Assembly: GCF_902167145.1 (NCBI RefSeq)
Contig: NC_050099.1
Coordinates: 60,964,942-61,028,941 of the forward strand
Reading direction: 5' to 3'
DNA from: Zea mays
Taxonomy: Eukaryota; Streptophyta; Magnoliopsida; Poales; Poaceae
DNA: 64,000 nt
Position 1 is the stretch's first letter, and every line of letters begins with the position of its first letter. The notes under the pieces were generated by a model that made no database searches, was not told where the DNA came from, and was given only the letters and a program-made list of their open reading frames with translations. Positions 42,864 through 54,602 of the stretch are shown here, in pieces. The position numbers and the translations under genes are program-made.

Positions 42864-45800
42864 GCGGCCCTCACCACCAAACCATCAATGACTTCTTCTG
42901 CGCAGGCGAACTCAAAGCCTGAGGAGGACCTCACAGTACCTGCGAATGAAGCTCAAGTCGTGACCTCTATGCGGCCGACTGAGGAAACCAAGAGGATCAA
43001 CCTCGGGTTAATTGATGAACGCATGACTGCCATCATCAGCTCCAGCCTGGATGACAAATAGGAAGGCACGCTCATCCTGTTTCTGCAAGATAACCGAGAC
43101 GTATTCGCATGGCAACCTACGGATATGCCGGGAGTCCCCAGAGAGCTGGCCGAGCACAAACTGAAGGTCTATCCCCAGGCGAGGCCGATCTAACAAAAGT
43201 TACATAGTTTCACGCCTGACAAGAGAGAAGCCATCCATGCTGAGCTGGCTCGCTTGGTCGCGACAGGATTAATTAGAGAAGTACTACATCCCGAGTGGTT
43301 AGCAAATCCTGTTCTTGTACTCAAAAAGAATAAAGTGGATTGGCGCATGTGCGTTGACTATACGGATCTCAACAAACACTGTCCAAAGGATCCCTTCGGA
43401 CTTCCTAGAATAGACCAGGTGGTAGACTCGACCGCCGGGTGTTCAGTGTTGTCCTTCTTAGATTGCTACTCCGGGTATCATCAGATCAGCTTGGCAAAAG
43501 AAGACGAGGAAAAAACATCATTCATCACCCCGTTTGGAGCTTTCTGTTATACCTCCATGTCGTTTGGCCTCAAAAACGCTGGAGCAACTTACCAGAGAGC
43601 CATTTAGACATGCTTAGCCGACCACTGGGGCAAGCGTGTAGAAGCTTATGTGGATGCCGTGGTGATCAAGACAGAAAACTCAGAAAAATTCATCGAAGAT
43701 TTGTAGCTAGTCTTCAACAGTTTACGACGATATCGATGGAAGCTTAATCCAGAAAAATGTGTCTTTGGAGTACCAGCATGAAAATTACTCGGATTCATTA
43801 TCAGCCACCGAGGAAATGAAGCTAACCCAGAAAAGATCGAGGCTATCATGAGAATGGAAGCACCACGATCATAGAAGAAAGTACAAAGACTTACTGGATG
43901 CATGGCAGCTTTAAGCAGGTTCATATCAAGGTTGGGAGAAAAAGGCCTACCGTTCTACAAGTTGCTCAAGAAGGTGGACAAGTTCCAGTGGACTTCAGAA
44001 GCCTAGGAAGCTCTTGATGCACTGAAGAAATTCCTGACAACACCACCAGTGCTAAAGCCGCCGCGCCGAGCCACGCCGAGTTAGCCGACCGAAGATCTGC
44101 TGTTATATATCTCTTGCACGACTCACGTGGTGAGCACCGCGTTGGTAGTCGAGCGAGCAGAAGAAGGACATGCATATCCAGTACAACATCCCGTCTATTT
44201 CATCAGTGAAGTTCTGGGACCCTCAAAGAAGAAATATCCTCAAATTCAAAAACTACTGTATGCAGTACTTCTAACTGCACGCAAGCTCTGTCACTACTTT
44301 GACGACCACAAAGTCATAGTAGTCACTGGATTTCCAATAGGGGATATTCTCCACAACAAAGAAGCCATCGGAAGAATAGCCAAGTGGGCCTGCGAGCTGG
44401 GAGCTCACGACATCAAGTTTCGACCTCGCACTGCAATAAAGACTCAAGCACTAGTTGACTTCGTATCAGAGTGGACCGAGCAACAAGTGCCAGACAACCC
44501 GGAGACTATAGAAGTATGGCGGATGTATTTCGATGGCTCGTTGAAGCTACAGGGGGCGGGTGCAGGAATTCTCTTCATCGCGCCTGGAGGTGAACAACTC
44601 AAATATGCCCTTCAGTTGTTATTCTCAGTGTCCAATAATGTGGCGGAATATGAAGCTTTGATCCATGGACTGAACATTGCCATATCACTGGGCATTAAGA
44701 GACTGATGGTATACGGAGATTCACTGGTGGTCATAAGTCAGATAAATAAAGAATGGGATTGCTCGAATGACTCTATGGGCAAGTATTGCACAGTCGTCCG
44801 AAAGCTGGAGGACAAATTCGAAGGGCTGGAATTTCATCATGTAGAGAGAGATCGCAACGCGGCAGCAGATGCGTTGTCGAAACTAGGATCCAGTCGGACC
44901 CAGGTCCCACCTGGGGTTTTCGTCCAAGAAGTGCCATGACCGAGTATTTCCTTAGATCAGGCAGAAGAGTGCAATGTTCTAAGCCAGCCAGAGTCAGATT
45001 CAGATGACTGGAGGGAGCCAATCATCAGATATATAAAGAATGAAGAAGGGCCGGATGACAAAACTGCGGCAGAACGCATCGCAAGGCAGTCAGCCCACTA
45101 CACTCTCATTGGGGAAGCACTGTACAGAAGGGGCGCGACATGAGTCCTCATGAAGTGCATTCTTTCGGCTACCGGGAAGCAACTACTAGATGAGATCCAC
45201 GCCGGGCAATGCGGGATACACGCAGCATCCAGGACTCTAGTTGGGAAGGTCTTCAGGTCTGGTTTCTACTGGCCAACAGCAAAGAGTGATGCAGCCAAGC
45301 TAGTCCAGAGGTGTGAAGCTTGCCAATACTTATCAAAGCAGCAGCATTTACCAGCACAGCAACTGTAGACCATACCCGTAACATGGCGATTTGTGTGCTG
45401 GGGACTGGACATGATTGGACCATTCAAGAAAGCTCAAGGAGGATACACTCACGTGCTGGTTGCCATTGACAAATTCACTAAATGGATAGAGTACAAATCC
45501 ATCGCTTCTCTGACTTCAGCTAAGGCAGTGGAATTCATACAAGATATAATATTCAGGTTCGGAATACCAAATAGCATTATAACTGACCTGGGATCCAATT
45601 TCACTAGCTCAGAATTCTTTGATTTCTGCGAACAAAGAAGCATCTAGATCAAATATGCATCAGTAGCACACCCAAGAGCCAACGGTCAGGTAGAAAGGGC
45701 TAATGGAATGATATTGGAAGCACTCAGGAAGAAAGTCTTCGACAAGAATGAAAAGTTCACATGGAAGTGGATCAGAGAGTTGCCGTATGTGGTCTGGAGC

Positions 45801-46247
45801 TTAAGAACTCAACCTAGCCGAGCTTTGCATGGTAATACTCCCTTCTTCATGGTCTATGGTTCAGAGGCACTACTACCTGCTGATCTCATGTTTGGGGCAC
45901 CAAGGCTGATCTTCGAAAACATAGCTAAAGCTGAAGCTACTAGACTGGAGGATATTGATATACTGGAAGAAGAATGATTGAATACAGTAATTCAGTCAGC
46001 CAGGTACCAGCAAACTCTAAGGCACTATCATGATAAGACCATACGACATTGATCCTTCGCAGTGGGAGATCTGGTCCTCCACCGAATTCTAACGGGGGAA
46101 GGACGTCACAAATTGTCGCCGTTATGGGAGGGGCCATTCATGGTAGCAGAAGTCACTTGGCCAGAATCATATCGACTTACTCAAATGGATGGCACGGAAA
46201 TAGGGAATTCATGGAATATAGAGCATCTCAGGAAGTTTTACCCCTAG
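42864..46247 (+). pseudogene. RT, RNase H and integrase of element C, decayed
   Basis: RT core at 43254-43607 (WRMCVDYTDLNKHCPKDPFG, LDCYSGYHQI, SFGLKNAGATYQ). The catalytic box reads YVDA instead of YVDD at about 43646-43657, so one essential Asp is lost. RNase H at 44127-44939 includes MYFDGSLKLQGAGAG, NNVAEYEALIHGL and RDRNAAADALSKLG. Integrase: the His/Cys zinc segment ends QRCEACQYLSKQ (about 45340), WGLDMIGPF, IDKFTKWIE, TDLGSNF and NGQVERANGM, then HSWN-like NSWNIEHLRKFYP ending at 46247. More than ten in-frame stops are scattered through it, so it has been dead for a long time. Lineage: Tat. Confidence 0.9.
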
Positions 46248-46357
46248 CTAGATTCCAAAAGCTATCGGGGCAGCATTGTATTCTGTAATTGGAAAAGTAC
46301 GTCATCAATAAAAAGACTTCGTTCTCAAAAAGCTCTCGAAATATTTATTATCGATCT

Positions 46358-46735
46358 GCATGCTTACTCAACTTAGGGTGACTACTATACCCTACTAACG
46401 GAGCAATCGGCTTAAGTCGACAGTGACTTAAGACGGTGCGACATGCTCACGCTTACTTAACTTAGGTTGACCACTATACCCTACTAACGGAGCAATCGAC
46501 TTAAGTCGGCAGTGACTTAAGACGGTGTGACATGCTCACACTTACTTAACTTAGGGTGACCACTATACCCTACTAACGGAGCAATCGGCTTAATTCGGCA
46601 GTGACTTAAGGTGGTGTGACATGCTCACGCTTACTTAACTTAGGGTGACCACTATACCCTACTAATGGAGCAATCGGCTTAAGTCGGCAGTGACTTAAGG
46701 CGATGCAACATGCTCACGTCAACTCAACCTAGTAT
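46358..46735 (+). repeat. 89-bp tandem array in element C
   Basis: The marker ACATGCTCAC recurs at 46441, 46530, 46619 and 46708, an exact 89-bp period, with a slightly different first copy from 46358 and a fading fifth. Each unit contains ACTATACCCTACTAA and GTGACTTAAG. It lies between the end of pol and the antisense ORF, as in element D, but the sequence is unrelated and 89 is not a multiple of 3. Confidence 0.95.
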
Positions 46736-46955
46736 AAACATGCTTACAATCACTCATCCTGGGGCGGTCTCTATGCCTCACAAAAATAAGAAGTTTTGAA
46801 ACTAGCATACTGCATTTACTTCTGCAATCGTAACGACTGTTGAATTCAAACAACAGAAAAACAAAAATAGCATTCAGTACCAAGAACACGTTCTAACATA
46901 GCATTCGGGCACATTAATCACATACACATATGGTTCATGAATGTATTCAGTATTT

Positions 46956-47354
46956 CTACTTGGCAATGTTTTTCTCAGGAGCAACCGATGAAGAAGGGCG
47001 ACTTGAGGAGTCAGGAGCAGCCTTGACATCGCGCGACTATATCATCAGGAACGATCACGCCAGGTCTTCTCATCAAAATCCGCCCCACGCGAATGGCTTT
47101 ATCCATAGCTTTGTCGTGCTGGGCCTTCAGAATGGTGGAATTGTCTTCGGCAATCTTGGTAGCTAGTTGAGCAGCTTCTAGCTCATGGACGACCGATCTC
47201 TTGGAGGCGTGCAGATCCTTGATGACGAAGTCTTTACTCGACACCACCTGCCTAAGACGAAGGACCTCATCCTGGGATACTTGCAGCTTGCGACAGTGGT
47301 GTTCCAAATCTGCCATGGTAAAACAATGGCTCCTCTCCAGGATAGTCAAAGAAT
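46956..47354 (-). pseudogene. Antisense coiled-coil ORF of element C, cut by element B
   Basis: On the minus strand it enters from the B junction and reads TMADLEHHCRKLQVSQDEVL, a long helical stretch and MRRPGVIVPDDIV; after a one- or two-base frameshift near 47035 it ends SSVAPEKNIAK with TAG at 46956-46958. It is the C-terminal end of a coiled-coil protein encoded opposite to gag-pol. It is analogous in place and style to the antisense gene of D, though no shared motif is visible. The N-terminal part must lie beyond the window. Confidence 0.7.
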
Positions 47355-50300
47355 TGTTGGTGTGGCGAAACTGCCCGAATTATTCCAACTTAAGTGCCTA
47401 AGTCCCGCCTTAGAGGCTAGACCACACTTAAATGGGAATAACCCGTCAATCCCTCGGATCTAGTCCGACGAGGCCACTGACAGGATCAAGTACCACAATC
47501 TCACTCGATGGTGAGTCACAGAGCAAATACAATAAAGCATAAAACCATACATTAAGGAGTATTAAACTTATTACATGATCATCGGAGTCTTAGCAAAAGC
47601 AGTCATCATTGTTCGAAGTGCAGCGGAATAAAACTAACGATAAATAAACAGAGAGATGGGGAAGCCTATCCCATCACTCCTCATGCTCCTCCTCGGCCGA
47701 GGCAGGATCCCACTCGACTGTCCAACCCGGTGGCAAGATGGACGGCCAAGTCACTCCAGCAACCATGTCCTCCAGAGAACCTGTAAAATTATGCCACAAG
47801 CAAGGCTGAGTATACTAATACTCAGCTAGACTTACCCGGTGTGAGGAGTCTACTCCTCTACCTCTAGACATGCAGTTGTTTGGCTGAGGGGTTTGGTTGC
47901 CAAAAGCACTAGCTGAGCTTATAAATCAAGTTTTAGCTTTGTCAAGTTTTAGTGTGACTCTCTTAAGACTAAAGGTGTACTATCTACTCATTCATGGTAT
48001 CAAGCACATTTAGCAATCAACATCTTTTGCCATATCATCACATTTCCACTTGTTACTCAATGCAGTACAATGGATCAAGCAGTCTCATTAGCTGCGAGAA
48101 GCAGACGATTCGAATCGAGTTTTTAAACCTTGCAAGGTAAACCTAAACACACGACGTGGCGAGGCACTCCGTCCCCACACACATCAACCGTCCCCATCGA
48201 TTCCCTGGCAACAGATCAGGGCTCACCGCCTTGGCGTACAATGCCTCACTGACCCCGACTGCCGTCTTGCAGTGACCGCACTTGTACCCACCATAACAGG
48301 AATGGGAGACCACGTCTCAGGTCGCGTGAGGGGATATGTTTAATCAGGTACTAGGCTTACCGATTTACCATATTTCTCGGCATATGTTTAGTACATTCAA
48401 ACGCTTGACACATGTATCCGCACGTTAATCCTTATTCCAATTTCATCTCGTAGACCACACATCCCCATGGATCCGTGTCCATAGACCAACTATCAATATG
48501 ATATGAAAGTGGGTACAATCAATGTCCTGACCTCGCGCGAGTGCTAGAAAAATCACTCGACTTCTACCGAGATCTCTAATTAGCAAAGCAGCTACTCGAC
48601 CTAGCATACTAGTATCCATCTCAACAAGGATTCCTGAGTTCATGCAACTAGGGTTTCAATCAACTCCTACACTTAAGTGCACAATACAAGCCTACAAACA
48701 TTAAGTGTAGTAAAATATCATATAGAACAGGTTATGCATAAAACCGGGGCTTGCCTTCCAAAGCTGGGGCAGGCAGATCCTCTGGTGCAGGCTCTGGTGC
48801 TGGATCCGGGGCTACCTCCTGAGCAGCTCCTTGCTCCGGCACGAGGACATACTCTCCGTCAGCGAGGTTGCAATCTATCGAATGCAATGAATAAGAATAT
48901 GTATGCCATGATTATGCAGGATTTAGTAAACATTATGCTAAGCGAAAGAAAACTAAGTTAGTTAGTAACTTAGGGTTTCCTGGTTATACGTGGCTTTTTA
49001 GTGGTTTATGCTTATCTATTTTAGGTTTGGGTTTTGCCCAGGGATAAGCATAGTGAATTGAACTTGGATTTCCCTTAGATGTTTTAGTAGACAAATGAGG
49101 GATTTTGCTGGTTGGGTTAAAATGACATTGCTCTCCATTATTAATTTCCCTTTTCTTTTTCTATATATAAATTCTAGTGTGGGTTTGAACTACAACAGTG
49201 ATTCAACTTTCTCCAAAAATTCTGTAAAAATTACAGTGGGTTACTAGTTGTCACTGTAATTTGTCCTACAAATTTGAGGTGGGTACTGATTCAGATACTA
49301 CCTGTGCAAAATTAACAAGGATAAGTTTTAAAAGGGCACTTTACACTATAACTGTGATTTAATTGAGGTTTCTGTACCAATTTGTATTTTTGTCCAAATA
49401 CCTAGGCGATATTAGGCCTCTGTGTTAAAAATCACAGAAAAAGGCCTACTGGATATTTAGTTGTGGATTTCTAAATTTTTATGTCAAAAAGGCACTTACC
49501 ACTATCTTGTTATTTGAAAAATGTCAAACAACAAATTTCATATTTTTCCTATGTTCTTAATAACAAAATATTAGTTATCCCAAGGTTTGGGGTGTTTTCT
49601 CCTTGGGGTTATTTTTCTAGGGTTTTTCTAGGTTTTCCTTGTTTTCCTAAAATAAATAGTATCCTTTTTATTTTGTACTAAATAAGGGTATAATAAATTT
49701 TTCTAGTGAACTATACTAAATAAGTAAACTAACAAAAATGTGGGTGCTCCCTGGTTCTTTATTTAAATTACTTTAAATATTTTCTCTAACTTTTGGCTCA
49801 AAATGATTTAAATGGTAAACTCTACCTTAACTTGGTGTACTGAGGAGTTTACTATTTTTAAACAAATTAGGGAGTGATTAAGTACTTCTCTGATTTTTCT
49901 TAACCTCAGTCTAACAGTGTAACTATTTTTCCTTTTATTATTTAGCTTTTGACCAAATCAATATTTAAATCTAAACTTTCAATTCTTTTGCAATACTAAG
50001 GGGGTTTTGTATTTTTCCCAAGTAGTTCACATTATTTAGAATCAGGCAAAATTGGTTTGACCCAATTTGGTTGAATAAAACTGAAGTTACGAATTTTACA
50101 AGCTCTGTTTGTATTTAAATTAGAAATATTAAAAAGGTTTCCTGGAAAACCAGTTTACACCGAGGACCCTGGGTTCATTCTAAATCAATCCACTCATTTC
50201 TACCCCTGCGCCACTATTCCTCTGAGTCACTGACAGTTCAAAAAACCCCCCGACCTTTCCTTCTTCTTCCCCGAGGTCCTTCCCCTAATGCAAATAGTAC

Positions 50301-51722
50301 CCGCGGGAAAGAAAAGGGCGGCGTGGCTTACCGGCGGTGAGAGAGGGCCGGCGAGGGGCGGGGTTGGCTTCTGGAGGTCCTGGCGGTCACAACGAGGTAC
50401 GGCTCGACGGCGGTGGTGGCCAGAATCGGCCGGTCCACGTGCGCAGGCGGGTGATCTCGTCGGCGGCGGGTGTTCCGGCTGAACCACGACGATCTAGTTC
50501 AATTAAACGGCACGATGAACTCCACGGGATAACGTAGAGGCTATGTGCACAAGGAATCGAAGAATGGGGCAGAGATTTACCCGGTCTACGTTCACCGGCG
50601 GTCGGGTGAAGTCCGGCGACCGTGGACTGGCTTCTTCGGTGAAGCAAAGTCCGATTCCTTGCTCGGGGAGCTTCACCGAGGCATGCACGGTCTCTTCCGA
50701 GGGTCGGGCGTGGCTGTGAAAGGCTCTGTTGGCCGGTCTATGGTGGCAGGGGCTCGGGTGGCCGCGGGCACGCCGTGCGCGGGGCAACGCCGGTGGTTTC
50801 GGGCTCCGGTGAGGTCGAGCGTGCGCGGAGGAGTACAGTCGACGCCTGAGGGGGCTTTATAGGCACGGGCGCGAGCAAGGGACACGAGCACGGCTCAGCG
50901 CAGCGCGGGGCGCGCGGGGTTGGGCGCGGGCGTGCTCTGGCGCGCTCAGAGCGCGTCGAACATGTGGAAGTGTTCTTCTGCCCGTGTTCAACAGCTCATC
51001 GAGATCGCTAGCGTGCGAATCTTGGCAAAAATCCGGTGCAGGCCTCTTCCTGGCACCTAGGGCTGTCTCTTATGTGTGAGTCCCCATGGCAGATATGCTC
51101 TAGGTAGGGAGATATGCGGACGCCAAAACTGGCTTGTCCCTCTGCCCACCTTGCGACAAAAGCCATGCCAAATCATGTCAAACGTCTAGGGCTCGGTTTC
51201 AACTTTTTCCAGGGGGTGCCTTAGGTGGTATGCCACATTTTTGGTATACAACTTAGGTGGTTTTGGTGCCATCTACTAGGTGAACATGGTGGATCTTTAG
51301 ATTAGGTGTAGAATTTGACTTAGAGAGAATTAGAGAGCTCTAGCTCTCTCTTCACTTAAGGAATGGATTTGGGGTTCTTTAAGGGACCTTTTTGCAATGT
51401 TTCCTCTCTGTATTTTGTAGATTAATATGTTACTTAAACTTTGGCCAAAGGTTAAATCATGATTTGCACATTTGATTAACCTTCCCCCCCTTCAACCAAG
51501 GTTTTAGGAGTTAAGAGCTCAAGAGGGGTCTAGGGTTTAATCCTCTTTTGCCCAAGGTGATAATTGTACAAAGGCTTGGGTAATGCTTTTGGTCATTCAC
51601 ATTCTTGGTTAACACATGGTCCCCAAGGTTTTTATGCTCTTCTTCTCAAGTTTCTTCCACATGTGATCACAATCATTTGTGCATAGATGTGCCATGGCCA
51701 TGGTAACACCTGGGGTGTTATA
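47355..51722 (-). repeat. 3' LTR of chromovirus B (about 4.4 kb)
   Basis: On the minus strand it starts TATAACACCCCAGG right after a PPT (CTTTAAGGGGGGAGGGC, complement of 51723-51739) and ends CGCCACACCAACA. The expected TG start is TA here, perhaps a G-to-A change. The TATA box CCTATAAAG (minus strand) is at 50855-50863, and the GC-rich leader is at 50210-50850. The left flanking five bases are AGAAT (47350-47354); the matching copy lies outside the window. Confidence 0.72.
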
Positions 51723-51975
51723 GCCCTCCCCCCTTAAAGGAATCTCGCCCCGAGATTTTAGGTAGAGTCCTCTGGAGGGGTGCCATGAAGGCGTGTTGGT
51801 GCGTTGTTCCTTCTTGGATTCAAGTTTCTCTAGTTAACTGCTCTTCGAATGTCATTCTCTTTGCGACTTTAGAAGGAAGTCCTTTTTAAGTCATTTCCAC
51901 AACTTATACTACCCTTAACATCTAAGTTTTTCTTATATTTGAATTCAAAGGGCAGGTGGGGGTGGGGTTTTTGGG

Positions 51976-54602
51976 TTACGTACCGACTCCTTTGGGCAGA
52001 AAGTCGGGGAAGCGAGAACGTAGGAAATCCTCAGTCTCCCATGTAGCTTCTTCTACTGAATGGTGACTCCACTGAACCTTATACATTCTGATCGACTTTG
52101 CCCGCGTTGATCTCTCCTTTTGATCCAGCACTTTGACGGGGTGTTCCTGATATGACAAGTCTGGTTCTAACTCAATTTCCGGTTCAGGCAAAACTTCAAT
52201 GGGTAAGCGGACACATCTCCGTAGCTGAGATACATGGAACACACTGTGAACTACCGACATGTGGGGTGGCAACTCCAATTGATAGGCTACGGGTCCACAA
52301 TTTGCTTTGATCTCATAGGGCCCAATGTAGCGAGGAGCTAACTTGCCCTTGATTCCAAATCTCTGGACACCCTTGGTGGGTGACACCTTAAGATAAACAT
52401 GATCTCCCACTTCAAACTATAGAGGCTTCCGCCTCTTATCATGATAGCTCTTCTGCCTGGCCTGAGCAGCTTCTAGGTTCTTCTTAATGACTCTGACCTT
52501 TTCCTCTGCTTCAAGTACCAAGTCTGGCCCAAATATTTCCCTCTCTCCTGCTTGAGACCAATTGAGCGGTGTCCTACACCTTCTCCCATATAAGGCCTCA
52601 AAAGGCGCCATCTTTAGACTGGACTGGTAGCTGTTATTATAGGAGAACTCTACCAAAGAAAGACACTTGTCCCAATTTTTACCATAGTGTAGCACACAGG
52701 CTCGCAACATGTCTTTGAGGATTTGATTCACTCTTTTTGTCTGGCCATCTGTCTGCGGATGATATGCGGAGCTCCTTATTGCATGGGTTCCAAGTGATTC
52801 TTGTAGCTGCTCCCAAAAGCGTGCCACAAACAGTGCTCCTCTGTCAGATACAATGGTCTTTGGAATACCATGCAAACGCACTATTTGATCAACATAGATT
52901 TCTGCATATTTCTCTGTCTTGTGGGTGGTGTGTACCAGCAAGAAATGAGCTGTCTTGGTCAACCTATCCACAATAACCCAAATAGAATCATGGTGCTGGG
53001 AGGTATTGGGCAATCCCACGATGAAATCCATGCAAATGTCCTCCCATTTCCAAGATGGTATGGGAAGGGGTTGCAAAGGGCCTGCTACCTTCAAATGACT
53101 GGCCTTGATTCTCTGGCAGGTGTCACATTCGGATATATACTTGGCAATTTCCCTCTTCATTCTGGTCCACCAGTATAAGGATCTGAGATCATGATACATC
53201 TTATTGCTGCCCGGGTGCATGGAGAATTTTGAAAGGTGAGCCTCATCCAATATCTTCTTTCTGAGCTCAGGGTCCTTGGGAACAACCAATCGATCTCCAA
53301 ACCATAGGATTCCTTTGTTGTCCTGCCGGAAGCATTTGTATTTTTCTGCTCTCTGCTTGATCATTTCCTTAATTACCTGAACACCCTTGTCTTCAATCTG
53401 TGCCCTAACTATTTGCTCTTGTAATGTGGGCTCCACCGAGATATAATTTAAAGCACCTGAAGAAACAACTTCCAGGTTCAGTTTGCACAACTCATCACAC
53501 AGGGTGGTGACTCTTGCATCCATGCTCATACAATTGCACTGGGCCTTTCTGCTCAAGGCATCCGCCACAACATTGGCTTTGCCAGGATGGTAATGCACCT
53601 CCAAATCATAGTCCTTGATTAGCTCTAACCATCTTCTCTGCCTCATATTTAGATCTGCCTGAGTGAAAATGTATTTGAGACTCTTATGATCAGTGTAAAT
53701 GTTACAGTGAGCTCCCATCAAGTAATGTCTCCATATCTTGAGAGCATGAACCACAGCTGCTAACTCCAGATCATGTGTGGGGTAGTTCTGCTCATGAGGT
53801 CTGAGTGCTCGGGAGGCATAAGCAATTACTCTGTTATCTTGCATTAAGACACATCCCAATCCCATACCAGAAGCATCGCAATACACTTCAAAGGGCTTGG
53901 TGTTGTCAGGTTGAGCTAGCACTGGGGCTGTTGTCAAGTGCTGCCTTAGTGTATGAAATGCATCCTCACACTTCTGGCTCCAATTATACTTGACTCCCTT
54001 CTTCAACAGTTCAGTCATTGGTTTGGCAATTCTGGAGAAATCCGGAATGAATCGTCGATAATACCCTGCCAATCCTAGAAAACTCCGAATCTGTCTCACT
54101 GTGGTAGGAGGTTTCCAATCCATTACCTCTTGCACCTTCTCGGGATCAACTGATATCCCATCCAGAGAAATTGTGTGACCCAAGAATTTAATTTCCTTCA
54201 GCCAGAATTCACATTTAGACAATTTGGCATACAACTGATGGTCACACAGTCTCTAAAGTACGGTATGCAAATGTTTAGTGTGCTCAGCCTCATTCTTGGA
54301 ATAAACCAGAATATCATCAATAAAAACCACCACAAATTTGTCCAGCTCTGGCATGAATACTGAGTTCATCAGATACATGAAATAAGTTGGGGCATTGGTC
54401 AGCCCAAAAGACATCACCAAGAATTCGTAGAGCCCATATCTGGTAGAGAAAGCCGTTTTCGGAATATCACTGGCACGGATCTTGATCTGATGGTAGCCCG
54501 AGCGAAGGTCTATCTTGGAGAACGCTTTAGCTCCCACCAACTGATCAAACAAAACATCAATGCGGGGTAGTGGGTATTTGTTCTTGATGGTCACCGCATT
54601 GA
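51976..54602 (-). pseudogene. pol of chromovirus B (RT 3' part, RNase H, integrase, chromodomain)
   Basis: Minus strand, a single frame with only two stops (TAG at 54253-54255 and TAG at 52417-52419). RT begins inside [15 protein letters not shown], where element A is inserted, and includes the catalytic FIDD ([11 protein letters not shown]). RNase [28 protein letters not shown]. Integrase: zinc segment [29 protein letters not shown]. The usual catalytic Glu in DGQTERVNQ reads Lys here (DGQTKRVNQ, codon at 52735-52737), so the D,D,E triad is broken. The chromodomain near the C-terminus (KVLDQKERSTRAKSIRMY, WSHHSVEEATWE, at about 52145-52000) would bind marked chromatin and guide integration. 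This places it in the chromovirus group, Tekay type. Confidence 0.92.

Noticed and set aside
46358..46735. CRISPR-like array
   Set aside because: Units of 89 bp are repeated whole, with no variable spacers.
50227..50891. ORFs in the GC-rich part of LTR B
   Set aside because: Same situation: LTR leader sequence downstream of the LTR TATA box, no domain.
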